From assembly GCA_023424215.1 (NCBI GenBank), contig JAFAEC010000121.1, positions 1-19,562 on the forward strand: a DNA stretch of 19,562 nucleotides, written 5' to 3'. Position 1 is the first letter of the stretch, and each line of letters starts with the position of its first letter. This DNA comes from Pseudomonadota bacterium (GTDB taxonomy: Bacteria; Pseudomonadota; Alphaproteobacteria; Caulobacterales; Caulobacteraceae). Made by a program: the position numbers and the translations under genes. The notes under the pieces were generated by a model. The model saw only the letters and a program-made list of their open reading frames with translations, did no database searches and had not been told where the DNA came from. Of this stretch, positions 1 to 6,845 are shown piece after piece.

Positions 1-33
1 TCGTCGGCAGCGTCATATGTGTATACGAGACAG
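1..33 (+). other. Nextera read-1 transposase adapter (sequencing artefact)
   Basis: These 33 bases match the Illumina Nextera read-1 adapter at 31 of 33 positions, beginning TCGTCGGCAGCGTCA and ending in GAGACAG. The two mismatches are at position 16 (T for G) and position 26 (C for A), both within the 19-base Tn5 mosaic end at 15-33. The genomic insert therefore starts at about position 34. Mismatches probably let the adapter escape trimming. It is not a biological feature and should be masked. Confidence 0.95.
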
Positions 34-35
34 CT

Positions 36-329
36 CCGACTATCCGCGAGGACGCCGGCGCCCGCACCCGCCGCGGCCGCGGTCGACGCTCGCCGGCCCC
101 CATGTCCGAGGCGGCCCGGGAGCCCGAGGCCCCGACACCCGTCGCGGAGGTGGTCGCCGAGGCCGCCCCGCAACCTGCGACTGAACGACGGCCCGCGCGC
201 GCGACGCGTCGCCCCGATCATCGCGCCGCTGCGGCGGCGTCCGACGCACCCCGCGCCGGCGACGGCCGCCCCTTCGGCGAGGCCGAGATCCCGGCCTTCC
301 TGCGTCGCCCCGTCCCCGTGAAGGCCTGA
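36..329 (+). CDS. C-terminal tail of a truncated protein, possibly a DEAD-box RNA helicase
   Basis: The reading frame is open from the end of the adapter to the TGA at 327-329, giving 97 residues with no start, because the contig begins inside the gene. An ATG at 102 lies mid-frame and is unlikely to be the true start. The tail is low complexity, rich in Ala, Pro and Arg (an RRGRGRR stretch near its beginning, an ERRPARATRR stretch later), so probably disordered. It ends in a conserved-looking hydrophobic patch, EIPAFLRRPVPVKA. Basic disordered tails ending in PAFLxRPV-like peptides are, as I recall, found on alphaproteobacterial RhlE/RhlB-type helicases, and I recall a helicase gene near dgcB in Caulobacter. 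The peptide also resembles the FtsZ C-terminal peptide (IPAFLRRQ), but an Arg-rich linker is unlike FtsZ. No catalytic domain is in the window, so the family is a guess. Confidence 0.5.
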   Translation, partial: PTIREDAGARTRRGRGRRSPAPMSEAAREPEAPTPVAEVVAEAAPQPATERRPARATRRPDHRAAAAASDAPRAGDGRPFGEAEIPAFLRRPVPVKA

Positions 330-345
330 TCCCCGAAGGCCACGC

Positions 346-379
346 TTAACCCGGCGTTACGGAACGGCGGTCTAGATTC
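346..379 (+). promoter_or_regulatory. CtrA-like box and GANTC site upstream of the GGDEF gene
   Basis: The 95-base gap before the diguanylate cyclase holds TTAA at 346-349, seven bases, then TTAC at 357-360. This is 7 of 8 to the TTAA-N7-TTAA CtrA box of Caulobacterales. A GATTC (GANTC, the CcrM methylation site) lies at 375-379. Cell-cycle control of this gene is plausible but rests on short motifs only. No convincing -35/-10 pair was identified. Confidence 0.35.
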
Positions 380-424
380 CCGACAGCGGCCGCCCGGGGA
401 GGGCGGCGGGTCAGGGACGCCTGC

Positions 425-1480
425 ATGCCGGCATCGGTAGAATCCACGCTCCGGGGTCCGGAAGCCTACAGCCTGTCACGGCAGGTCATCGACGAGATGG
501 AGCGCGCCGGCGTCTGGCCGACCCCGCTCAATTTCGAGCTCTGGTTGCACGCCCTGGGCGATCCCGAGGGAGCCCTCGGCCGCGAGATTCGCCGCATTCT
601 TGACGCCGCCGAGCCCTTCACCGAAGCCACCGCAGACATGCTGGCGGCGGAGTACCTGCCGCGCGGCCGCCTCAGCGAGGAGATTCGCGACGCCGGCCGG
701 GTGCTGGACCGGGAGCTGGCCAGCGTCTCCAGCGCCATCGCCAAGGCTCACCGGACCCAGGCCGCCTACGGGCAGACCCTCGACAAGGCCGCCACCAGCA
801 TCGACGAAGCGGGCGACGGCGGCGAACTCAAGACCATCGTCACCGGCCTCACCGCCGCGACCCGCCGGGTGCAGCGCGAGAACGAGACCCTCGAGAAGAA
901 ACTGGACGCCTCCACGCGTGAGGTCGCCCGGCTGCGCGAGCATCTGGAGCAGGTCCGGCGGGACGCGATGACGGACGCCCTGACCAATCTGGCCAACCGC
1001 AAGGCCTTCGACGAGCACCTCGCCGCCGCCTGCGAGCAGGCCGACACCCAGGGCGAACCGCTGATCCTGGCGGTGCTCGACATCGACTATTTCAAGCGCT
1101 TCAACGACACGTGGGGCCACCAGACCGGCGACCAGGTGCTGCGTTACGTCGCCAGCGTCATGGGCCGGTCGGCCCGTCCGCCCCGCGTCGCGGCCCGGTA
1201 CGGCGGCGAGGAGTTCGCCATGATCTTTCCGAACGAGACGCCGGAGCAGGTGGAGATCGCGCTGGAGGCCATCCGCAAGGAGATCGCCTCGCGCAGCCTC
1301 CGCCGCCGGTCGACCAACGACGAACTGGGCGCCGTCACCATCTCGGCCGGCTTCGCGGTCCGCCGCCCCGACGAATGCGGCTCGACCCTTCTGGAGCGGG
1401 CCGACGCCGCCCTCTACGCCTCCAAGCGCGCCGGCCGGAACCGGGTGACCTCGGCCGAAACCCACGACCGCGCGGCCTGA
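425..1480 (+). CDS. dgcB: Diguanylate cyclase, DgcB-like (coiled coil + GGDEF)
   Basis: A 351-residue soluble protein with no membrane segment. Residues 10-110 form a helical region (including GVWPTPLNFELW at 29-40), 145-180 look like a coiled coil, and a complete GGDEF domain spans about 182-342. It would condense two GTP into cyclic di-GMP. The active site is GGEEF at 260-264, preceded by metal-binding Asp219 and Asp221 in LDIDYFKRFND. The coiled coil next to the domain suits dimer-driven activation. The usual inhibitory I-site RxxD, five residues before GGEEF, reads R251-P-P-R254, so the Asp is lost. The ATG at 425 follows a GGGA-type ribosome site. The architecture and N-terminal sequence resemble Caulobacter DgcB, which acts in surface attachment. 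That ortholog assignment is from memory; the enzyme class is secure. An acyltransferase gene follows 32 bases later. Confidence 0.88.
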   Translation: MPASVESTLRGPEAYSLSRQVIDEMERAGVWPTPLNFELWLHALGDPEGALGREIRRILDAAEPFTEATADMLAAEYLPRGRLSEEIRDAGRVLDRELASVSSAIAKAHRTQAAYGQTLDKAATSIDEAGDGGELKTIVTGLTAATRRVQRENETLEKKLDASTREVARLREHLEQVRRDAMTDALTNLANRKAFDEHLAAACEQADTQGEPLILAVLDIDYFKRFNDTWGHQTGDQVLRYVASVMGRSARPPRVAARYGGEEFAMIFPNETPEQVEIALEAIRKEIASRSLRRRSTNDELGAVTISAGFAVRRPDECGSTLLERADAALYASKRAGRNRVTSAETHDRAA

Positions 1481-1512
1481 CCGGCCGGCGCGAATCCGGT
1501 CAGGGTGTCCTG

Positions 1513-2289
1513 ATGCGCAGCTTCGCCTTCGCCGTCGCCTACTGGTCGCTGTCGATCGCCTACACCCTCGCGGCGGTGATAGCCGCCCTTCTGCCCGGAC
1601 GTCACGCCACCGGCTGGATCATACGCCGCTATGTCCGCCGCATGGTGCAGGCCATGCGCCTGCTGGCCGGCATCCGCCTCCGTTACCGGGGCGAGGACCG
1701 GCTTCCGCAGGGCGCCTTCATCCTCGCCGCCAAGCACCAGAGCTGGGGCGATGGGTTCTCGGTCTACGACCGCTTCCAGGACCTCGCCTTCGTGACCGGC
1801 GACCACCTGGAGAAGTTCCCGCTGATGGCCACGGTTCTCGGCAAGCTGGGGGCCATCGTGGTCAACAACTGCGGCGGTCGCGAAGCCCGCGAGGCGCTGA
1901 AGTCCCGCGCCGCCGACGCCCACCGCGAAGGCCGTCGCATCCTCATCTACCCCGAAGGCAACCTGGCGAAGGTCGGCGAGAAGTTCCGCTACCGGTCGGG
2001 CGTCTGGTACATGTATCGCGATTTCGACATGCCGGTCGTCCCGGTCGCCACCAACCTCGGCCTGTTCTGGCCCCAGGAGGCGTTTCGCAAGACCCCGGGA
2101 ACGGCGACGGTCGAATTTCTCGAACCCATTCCCACGGGCCTGGCCAAGGATGAGTTCCTCGCCCGGCTTGAGGCGGCGGTGGAGGGGAGAACGGCGGAGC
2201 TGGTCGCCGAGGCCACCGGCCAGCCGGTCACCCCGGCCGTGCAGGTTCAGACGCCTGACGAACTGGCGCGGGCGACGGCGGCGGCCTGA
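1513..2289 (+). CDS. PlsC-family 1-acyl-glycerol-3-phosphate acyltransferase
   Basis: Starting at the ATG at 1513 gives 258 residues, normal for PlsC/LPAAT enzymes. The frame is open back to 1111, but that extension lies inside the GGDEF gene and is low complexity. Residues 6-28 form an N-terminal membrane anchor. The catalytic HX4D motif is His75-QSWG-Asp80, and the phosphate-binding motif is PEGN at 147-150 in place of the more common PEGT. NNCGGREA at 118-125 fits motif II. The likely reaction is acyl transfer to lysophosphatidic acid, making phosphatidic acid at the inner membrane; other lyso-lipid acceptors are possible. It probably shares a transcript with the cyclase upstream and converges on metQ, whose stop codon is 15 bases away. 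Confidence 0.87.
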   Translation: MRSFAFAVAYWSLSIAYTLAAVIAALLPGRHATGWIIRRYVRRMVQAMRLLAGIRLRYRGEDRLPQGAFILAAKHQSWGDGFSVYDRFQDLAFVTGDHLEKFPLMATVLGKLGAIVVNNCGGREAREALKSRAADAHREGRRILIYPEGNLAKVGEKFRYRSGVWYMYRDFDMPVVPVATNLGLFWPQEAFRKTPGTATVEFLEPIPTGLAKDEFLARLEAAVEGRTAELVAEATGQPVTPAVQVQTPDELARATAAA

Positions 2290-2296
2290 GCCCCGG

Positions 2297-2316
2297 CCCG
2301 GCGTCACGTCGCCGGG
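2297..2316. terminator. Hairpin between convergent acyltransferase and metQ genes
   Basis: CCCGGCG at 2297-2303 and CGCCGGG at 2310-2316 form a perfect 7-bp stem around a 6-base loop, sitting between two converging genes and covering the metQ stop codon. No T tract follows on either strand, so it is only a candidate bidirectional terminator. Confidence 0.35.
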
Positions 2317-3110
2317 ATCACCGCCCCCGCATACTTCTCGGCGATGAAGGCCTTCACCGCCTCGCCACGCAGCGCCTCCGCCAGGGCCGCGATGCGCGGA
2401 TCGTCGCGATTGTCCGGGCGGGCGACCAGATAGTTCACATAGGGGCTGTCGCCGCCCTCCATGGTCAGGGCGTCGCGCGCCGGATTGAGGCCCGCGTCCA
2501 GCGCGTAGTTGGTGTTGATCACCGCCATGTCGACCTGTCCCAGCACCCGCGGCAGGGTGGCCGATTCAAGCTCCCGGAAGCGCAGGTTCTTCGGGTTCTC
2601 GGCGATGTCGCGCAGGCTCTGCAGCGGGTTCGTCGGATCCTTCAGCCGGATCAGGCCGGCGTCCTGCAGCAGGATCAGCGAGCGGCCGATCGACGAGGCG
2701 TCGTTGGGCACCGCCACATCCGCCCCGTCCGGCAGCTCCGCCAGCGAGCGGAAGCGGCGCGAGTAGGCCCCCAGCGGCTCGACGTGCACGCCGGCCACGG
2801 TGACCAGCTCCGTCCCGCGCGAGGCGTTGAACTCGTCCAGATAGGGCCTGGTCTGGAAGTAGTTGGCGTCCAGACGCCGCTCCGCCAGCTGGGTGTTGGG
2901 CTGGACGTAGTCATTGAACACCTTGATCTCGATCTCGACGCCCTCGGCGGCGAGCGCCGGCTTGATGTGCTCGAGTATCTCGGCGTGCGGCACGGCCGTG
3001 GCGCCGACCAGCAGCGGGCCGTCGGGATCGGCGCCCGCCTCCCCGCCCCGGCCGCACGCGGCGAGGGTCAGCGCGGCGGCGGAGACGATCAGCAGCGAGC
3101 GACGAAGCAT
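2304..3110 (-). CDS. metQ: Methionine ABC transporter substrate-binding lipoprotein MetQ
   Basis: A 268-residue NlpA/MetQ-family lipoprotein. The N-terminus has two Arg, a hydrophobic stretch and the lipobox LAAC, with the lipidated Cys at residue 19. The mature domain begins VGATAVPHAEIL and contains QPNTQLAERRLDANYFQ, both typical of this family of D/L-methionine binders. It would hand methionine, or related sulfur compounds, to MetI and MetN at the inner membrane. It is the last gene of the long suf-met run, 23 bases after metI. An AAGG stretch in that gap may serve as its ribosome site. Length is normal for the family. The ligand cannot be proved from sequence alone. Confidence 0.93.
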   Translation of the reverse strand: MLRRSLLIVSAAALTLAACGRGGEAGADPDGPLLVGATAVPHAEILEHIKPALAAEGVEIEIKVFNDYVQPNTQLAERRLDANYFQTRPYLDEFNASRGTELVTVAGVHVEPLGAYSRRFRSLAELPDGADVAVPNDASSIGRSLILLQDAGLIRLKDPTNPLQSLRDIAENPKNLRFRELESATLPRVLGQVDMAVINTNYALDAGLNPARDALTMEGGDSPYVNYLVARPDNRDDPRIAALAEALRGEAVKAFIAEKYAGAVIPAT

Positions 3111-3133
3111 GGGCGGGCCTTTCGGGCGGGCGA

Positions 3134-3790
3134 TCAGCGATGGGAGACGGCGGCGACCAGCCGGTCGCCGAGCATCTGCAGACCCTGCACCAGCAGCAGG
3201 AGCAGCACCACGGTGACGACCATGACATCGGTCTGGAAGCGCTGGTAGCCGAAGCGGATGGCCAGGTCGCCCAGCCCTCCGGCCCCGACCACCCCGGCCA
3301 TGGCGGTGTAGCTGACCAGGGCGATGGCGGTCACCGTGGCCCCGGCGAGAATGCCCGGCAGGGCCTCCGGCAGCAGGGCGCGGGTGACGATCTGCAAGGT
3401 CGTGCCGCCCATCGCCTGTCCCGCCTCGACCACGCCCTTGTCCACCTCGCGCAGGGCGGTCTCGACCAGCCGCGCGTAGAAGGGCGCCGCCCCGACCACC
3501 AGCGGCGGGATCGCGCCCGCCACGCCCAGCGAGGTGCCGACCAGCAGCACCGTCACCGGCAGCATGACGATCAGAAGGATGATGAAGGGCACCGAGCGCA
3601 GCACGTTGACGACGAACGACAACACGGCGTTCAGCACCGGATTGGCGGCCAGCCGCCCCTTGCCCGACAGGTAGAGCAGCACGCCCAGGGGCACGCCGAA
3701 CAGCACCGTCAGGGCCAGCGACCCGCCCAGCATCAGCAGGGTGTCCACGGTGGCCCGGCCGATCTCGGCCCAGTCGACGTTGTCGAACAT
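3134..3790 (-). CDS. metI: Methionine ABC transporter permease MetI
   Basis: A 218-residue permease, the usual MetI length, with about five membrane segments from residue 17 onward. The EAA-type cytoplasmic loop that docks onto the ATPase is visible as VEAGQAMGGTTLQIVTRALL followed by PEALP. It forms the membrane channel of the methionine importer with MetN and MetQ. The start codon overlaps the metN stop by one base (TGATG), so the two are translationally coupled. The C-terminus ends shortly before metQ. Confidence 0.93.
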   Translation of the reverse strand: MFDNVDWAEIGRATVDTLLMLGGSLALTVLFGVPLGVLLYLSGKGRLAANPVLNAVLSFVVNVLRSVPFIILLIVMLPVTVLLVGTSLGVAGAIPPLVVGAAPFYARLVETALREVDKGVVEAGQAMGGTTLQIVTRALLPEALPGILAGATVTAIALVSYTAMAGVVGAGGLGDLAIRFGYQRFQTDVMVVTVVLLLLLVQGLQMLGDRLVAAVSHR

Positions 3791-4779
3791 CAGGCCGCCT
3801 CCACCCGCACGCCCCGTTCGGTCAGCCGGGCGACGGCCGCCTCGGCGTCGCCGCCGGTGAAGGCCACCGTCAGCTGGCCGTAGGGCTCGCCGCGGATGCG
3901 GCTGATGCGGCCCGATAGGATCGAATAGTCGACGCCGACCGAGCGGGCCACGCGGCTCAGTTCCGGCTCATAGGTCGCCGCGCCGCGGAAGGTCAGTTTC
4001 GCCAGCCGCGCGCCGGCCGGCACGACCGAGGCGTCGAACGCCTCCTCGCCCTCGGCCAGCATGGCGCGGGTGGTCGCATGCTGCGGATGCAGGAAAACGT
4101 CGGCCGTCCCGCCCTGCTCCACCACCCGTCCGTCCTTCATCACCGCCACCCGGTCGCAGACCCGGCGAACCACCTCCATCTGGTGGGTGATCAGCACGAT
4201 GGTCAGGCCCAGTTCGCGGTTCAGCTGGTCGAGCAGCGTCAGGATGTCTTCGGTGGTCTCCGGGTCCAGCGCGCTGGTCGCCTCGTCGCACAGCAGCACC
4301 TTCGGCTCCGTGGCCAGCGCCCGGGCGATGCCGACCCGCTGCTTCTGCCCGCCGGACAGCTGCGCCGGATGCTTGCGGGCGTGCTCCGCCAGCCCCAGCC
4401 GCTCCAGCAGCTCCGCCACCCGCCGGTCCACCTCGGCCCCGCGCCGGCCCTCCAGGCGCAGCGGAAAGGCCACGTTCTCGGCGATCGTCTTCGCGTTCAG
4501 CAGGTTGAAATGCTGGAAGATCATCCCGATCCGCCGCCGCGCCGCGCGCAGTCCCGCCGCATCGAGGGCGGTGATCTCCTGGCCGTCGACGAACACCCGG
4601 CCGGCGTCGGGGCGCTCCAGCCGGTTGATGGTCCGCACCAGCGTCGACTTGCCGGCCCCCGACCGGCCGACGACGCCGAACACCTCGCCGGCGGCGACCT
4701 CGAGATCGACGCCGTCCAGCGCCGTGCGTTCGCCCGCCGCGCTGCGGAAGCGCTTCGTCACCCCCTCCAGCCGGATCAT
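3790..4779 (-). CDS. metN: Methionine ABC transporter ATPase MetN
   Basis: A 329-residue ATPase. The Walker A motif is GRSGAGKST at 38-46, the ABC signature LSGGQKQR at 141-148, and Walker B VLLCDEATSALD at 161-172. The last ~75 residues form the NIL domain that senses methionine in known MetN proteins, so the importer is probably subject to product inhibition. The start overlaps the stop of sufA by one base (TGATG), the same arrangement as metN to metI. This ties the importer into the Fe-S operon and suggests shared expression. No separate promoter is visible at the junction. Confidence 0.94.
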   Translation of the reverse strand: MIRLEGVTKRFRSAAGERTALDGVDLEVAAGEVFGVVGRSGAGKSTLVRTINRLERPDAGRVFVDGQEITALDAAGLRAARRRIGMIFQHFNLLNAKTIAENVAFPLRLEGRRGAEVDRRVAELLERLGLAEHARKHPAQLSGGQKQRVGIARALATEPKVLLCDEATSALDPETTEDILTLLDQLNRELGLTIVLITHQMEVVRRVCDRVAVMKDGRVVEQGGTADVFLHPQHATTRAMLAEGEEAFDASVVPAGARLAKLTFRGAATYEPELSRVARSVGVDYSILSGRISRIRGEPYGQLTVAFTGGDAEAAVARLTERGVRVEAA

Positions 4780-5165
4780 CAGTCGGCGGCCTTCACCGGC
4801 ACGATGGTGACGCTTTCACCGCACCCACAGGCGTCGGTCTCGTTCGGGTTCCGGAACACGAATTTCGAGGCCAGCTTGGTCGTCTCGAAGTCGATCTCCG
4901 TGCCGATCAGGAACAGGATCGCCTTGGGGTCGACGACCACGGTCGCGCCCTTGTCGGTCACCACCTCGTCGAACGGCTGGATCTCGTCGGCGAAGGCGAA
5001 GGTGTACTCCTGCCCCGCGCAGCCGCCGTTCTTCACGCCCACGCGCAGGGCCGCGTGCCCGTTCGCCTCGCACAGCTCGCGCACGCGCGCGGCCGCGGCC
5101 TCGGTCAGGGTGACCACGGCGGGCCGGGAGCGACGGGGACGGGCGCTGGTCTGCAGCTCGCTCAT
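4779..5165 (-). CDS. sufA: SufA/IscA-type Fe-S carrier
   Basis: A 128-residue A-type carrier (HesB/IscA family) that accepts clusters from SufBCD and passes them to apo-proteins. Three conserved ligand cysteines are present: Cys49 in GGCAG, and Cys113 and Cys115 in ACGCGES. The first ~15 residues are a basic extension (SARPRRSRP) absent from many homologues. The gene starts 8 bases after the DUF59 gene and overlaps metN by one base. IscA, SufA and ErpA cannot be cleanly told apart by sequence; the sufA name follows from the operon. Confidence 0.92.
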   Translation of the reverse strand: MSELQTSARPRRSRPAVVTLTEAAAARVRELCEANGHAALRVGVKNGGCAGQEYTFAFADEIQPFDEVVTDKGATVVVDPKAILFLIGTEIDFETTKLASKFVFRNPNETDACGCGESVTIVPVKAAD

Positions 5166-5172
5166 CCGGGCC

Positions 5173-5568
5173 TCAGAACATGTTGAGCGAGAGCTTGGCC
5201 TCGTCGCTCATCTTCGACGGATCCCACGGCGGATCGAACACCAGCTCGGCGCGCACCGACCGCACCCCCTCGACCTTGCGGATGGCGTCCTCGACCCAGC
5301 CGGGCATCTCGCCGGCCACCGGACAGCCCGGCGCGGTCAGGGTCATCTCCACGGCCACGTCGCGGTCGTCGGACAGGTCCACCTTGTAGATCAGGCCCAG
5401 CTCGTAGATGTCGACCGGGATCTCGGGGTCGTAGACCGTCTTCAGCGCGGCGATGATCTCGTCGGTCAGCCGATCGATCTCGGCCTGGTCGAGAGCGCCC
5501 TTCTGCGGCGCGTCCCAGGCTTCCGCGAAGGCGGCGTCGTCGGGCTTGCGGGCGGCTTCAGACGTCAT
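5173..5568 (-). CDS. sufT: SUF-associated DUF59/MIP18-family protein (SufT-like)
   Basis: A 131-residue protein of the DUF59 (MIP18, PaaD-like) family that accompanies alphaproteobacterial suf operons and helps cluster maturation. Recognisable segments are VYDPEIPVDIYELGLIY at 45-61 and the TAPGCP motif with Cys82, followed by a C-terminal VFDPPWDPSKMS. The first ~28 residues form an unconserved, probably flexible extension. The gene overlaps the sufS stop by 4 bases (ATGA), so it is translationally coupled. Its biochemical role in this family is partly unresolved. The sufT symbol is used by homology to the Fe-S maturation group. Confidence 0.88.
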   Translation of the reverse strand: MTSEAARKPDDAAFAEAWDAPQKGALDQAEIDRLTDEIIAALKTVYDPEIPVDIYELGLIYKVDLSDDRDVAVEMTLTAPGCPVAGEMPGWVEDAIRKVEGVRSVRAELVFDPPWDPSKMSDEAKLSLNMF

Positions 5569-6845
5569 GCGAAGAACTCACGGGCCTTGGTCAGGGCGTC
5601 GACGAAGGCGTCGGCGTCCTCGACGGTGTTATATAGGGCGAAGGAGGCGCGGGCGCTCGACGTCAGGCCGAACCTTTTGGCCAGCGGCTCGGCGCAATGC
5701 AGGCCGGCGCGCACCGCCACGCCGTAGCGGTCCATCACCTGGGCGATGTCGTGGGCGTGGGCCCCGTCGACGGTGAAGGTCAGGATGGCCCCCTTCCCTT
5801 CCGCCTCGCCGATCACCTTCAGCCAGTTGACCCCTTCCAGCCGCCCGCGGACGTGCTCGTAGAGGGCGTTCTCATGGGCCAGCACCGCCGCGCGGTCGAA
5901 CTGGTCCAGCCACTCGATCGCCGCGCCCAGGCCGATGGCCTCGAGGATGGGCGGCGTGCCCGCCTCGAAGCGGTGCGGCGGCCTGGCGTAGGTGACCCGC
6001 TCGCGTCCGACCGTCTCGATCATCTCGCCCCCGCCCTGATACGGCGGCAGGGCCTCCAGCGCCTCGGCCGTGCCGTACAGCGCCCCGATGCCGGTCGGGC
6101 CGTACAGCTTGTGGCCGGTGAAGACGTAGAAGTCGCAGCCGATGGCCTGCACGTCCGGCCGGGCGTGCACCGCCCCTTGGCAGCCGTCGATCAGCACCCG
6201 CGCGCCAGCGGCGTGAGCCAGACGGGTGATCTCGGCGACCGGATTGATGGTCCCCAGCACGTTCGACATCTGGGTGACCGCGACCATGCGGGTCTTCGGG
6301 CCCAGCAGTTCGGCGTAGGCCGCCATGTCCAGCGCGCCGTCGTCCAGCACCGGGATCCATTTCAGCACCGCCCCGCGCCGCTCGCGCAGCAGGTGCCAGG
6401 GCACGATGTTGGAGTGGTGCTCCATCTCCGAGACGATGATCTCGTCGCCCGGCTGGATCGACTGGCCGAAGCTGGAGGCCACCAGGTTGATCGCCTCGGT
6501 GCCGCCCTTGGTCCAGACGATGTTCGAGGCCGCCGGCGCGTTCAGCAGCCGCGCCACGCTCTCGCGCGCCGCCTCGAAGGCCTCGGTCGTCTCGTTGGCC
6601 AGGGTGTGCAGCCCGCGGTGGACGTTGGCGTAGCTGCCTTCCATCGCCGCCGTCAGGGTGTCGATCACCGCCCGCGGCTTCTGCGCCGAGGCGGCCGAGT
6701 CGAGATAGACCAGCGGCTTGCCGTTCACCTGCCGCGACAGGATCGGGAACTGCGCGCGGGCGGCGTAGGGGTCAAATCCTCCCCCTTTGGGGGAGGGGGA
6801 CGGCGAAGCGGTGGAGGGGGAGGTCACAAGCGTTCCGTCAGCCAT
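5565..6845 (-). CDS. sufS: Group II cysteine desulfurase SufS
   Basis: A 426-residue PLP enzyme that takes sulfur from cysteine as a persulfide for SufB. PLP binds Lys246 in TGHKLYGP, and the persulfide-forming Cys384 sits in RAGLHCAEP. The body from FDPYAARAQFPIL (residue 24) onward looks like a normal SufS. Residues ~7-23 (V-T-S-P-S-T-A-S and so on, then K-G-G-G) are encoded by a REP-like repeat at 6778-6826, giving an odd Ser/Pro-rich N-terminal extension. The ATG at 6845 is the only sensible start: it lies 22 bases inside sufD, and no later Met or Val codon precedes the conserved domain. SufS normally needs SufE or SufU; neither is in the window. Confidence 0.94.
   Translation of the reverse strand: MADGTLVTSPSTASPSPSPKGGGFDPYAARAQFPILSRQVNGKPLVYLDSAASAQKPRAVIDTLTAAMEGSYANVHRGLHTLANETTEAFEAARESVARLLNAPAASNIVWTKGGTEAINLVASSFGQSIQPGDEIIVSEMEHHSNIVPWHLLRERRGAVLKWIPVLDDGALDMAAYAELLGPKTRMVAVTQMSNVLGTINPVAEITRLAHAAGARVLIDGCQGAVHARPDVQAIGCDFYVFTGHKLYGPTGIGALYGTAEALEALPPYQGGGEMIETVGRERVTYARPPHRFEAGTPPILEAIGLGAAIEWLDQFDRAAVLAHENALYEHVRGRLEGVNWLKVIGEAEGKGAILTFTVDGAHAHDIAQVMDRYGVAVRAGLHCAEPLAKRFGLTSSARASFALYNTVEDADAFVDALTKAREFFA
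6778..6826 (-). repeat. REP-like palindromic element inside the sufS reading frame
   Basis: A C- and G-rich element: CCTCCCCC, a short TTT loop, GGGGGAGG, then ACGGCGAAGCGGT and a GGAGGGGGAGG tail. It has the look of short intergenic repeats scattered in Caulobacterales genomes. Here it is translated as SufS residues ~7-23 and its edge also provides the sufD stop codon TGA (6824-6826). Its layout (strong hairpin, weak hairpin, G-rich tail) matches the two elements at 7855-8002. Confidence 0.75.

Noticed and set aside
19..321. Plus-strand open frame starting within the adapter
   Set aside because: Its start lies in synthetic adapter sequence, and its composition (long Pro/Arg runs) is that of an off-frame reading of the tail gene.
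36..329. The truncated tail as canonical FtsZ
   Set aside because: The last residues resemble the FtsZ C-terminal peptide, but the linker is strongly Arg-rich and the following gene is not one that normally follows ftsZ. Kept only as an alternative.
1111..1512. N-terminal extension of the acyltransferase frame back to 1111
   Set aside because: The extra residues overlap the GGDEF gene in another frame and are low complexity; the ATG at 1513 begins a normal membrane-anchored PlsC protein.
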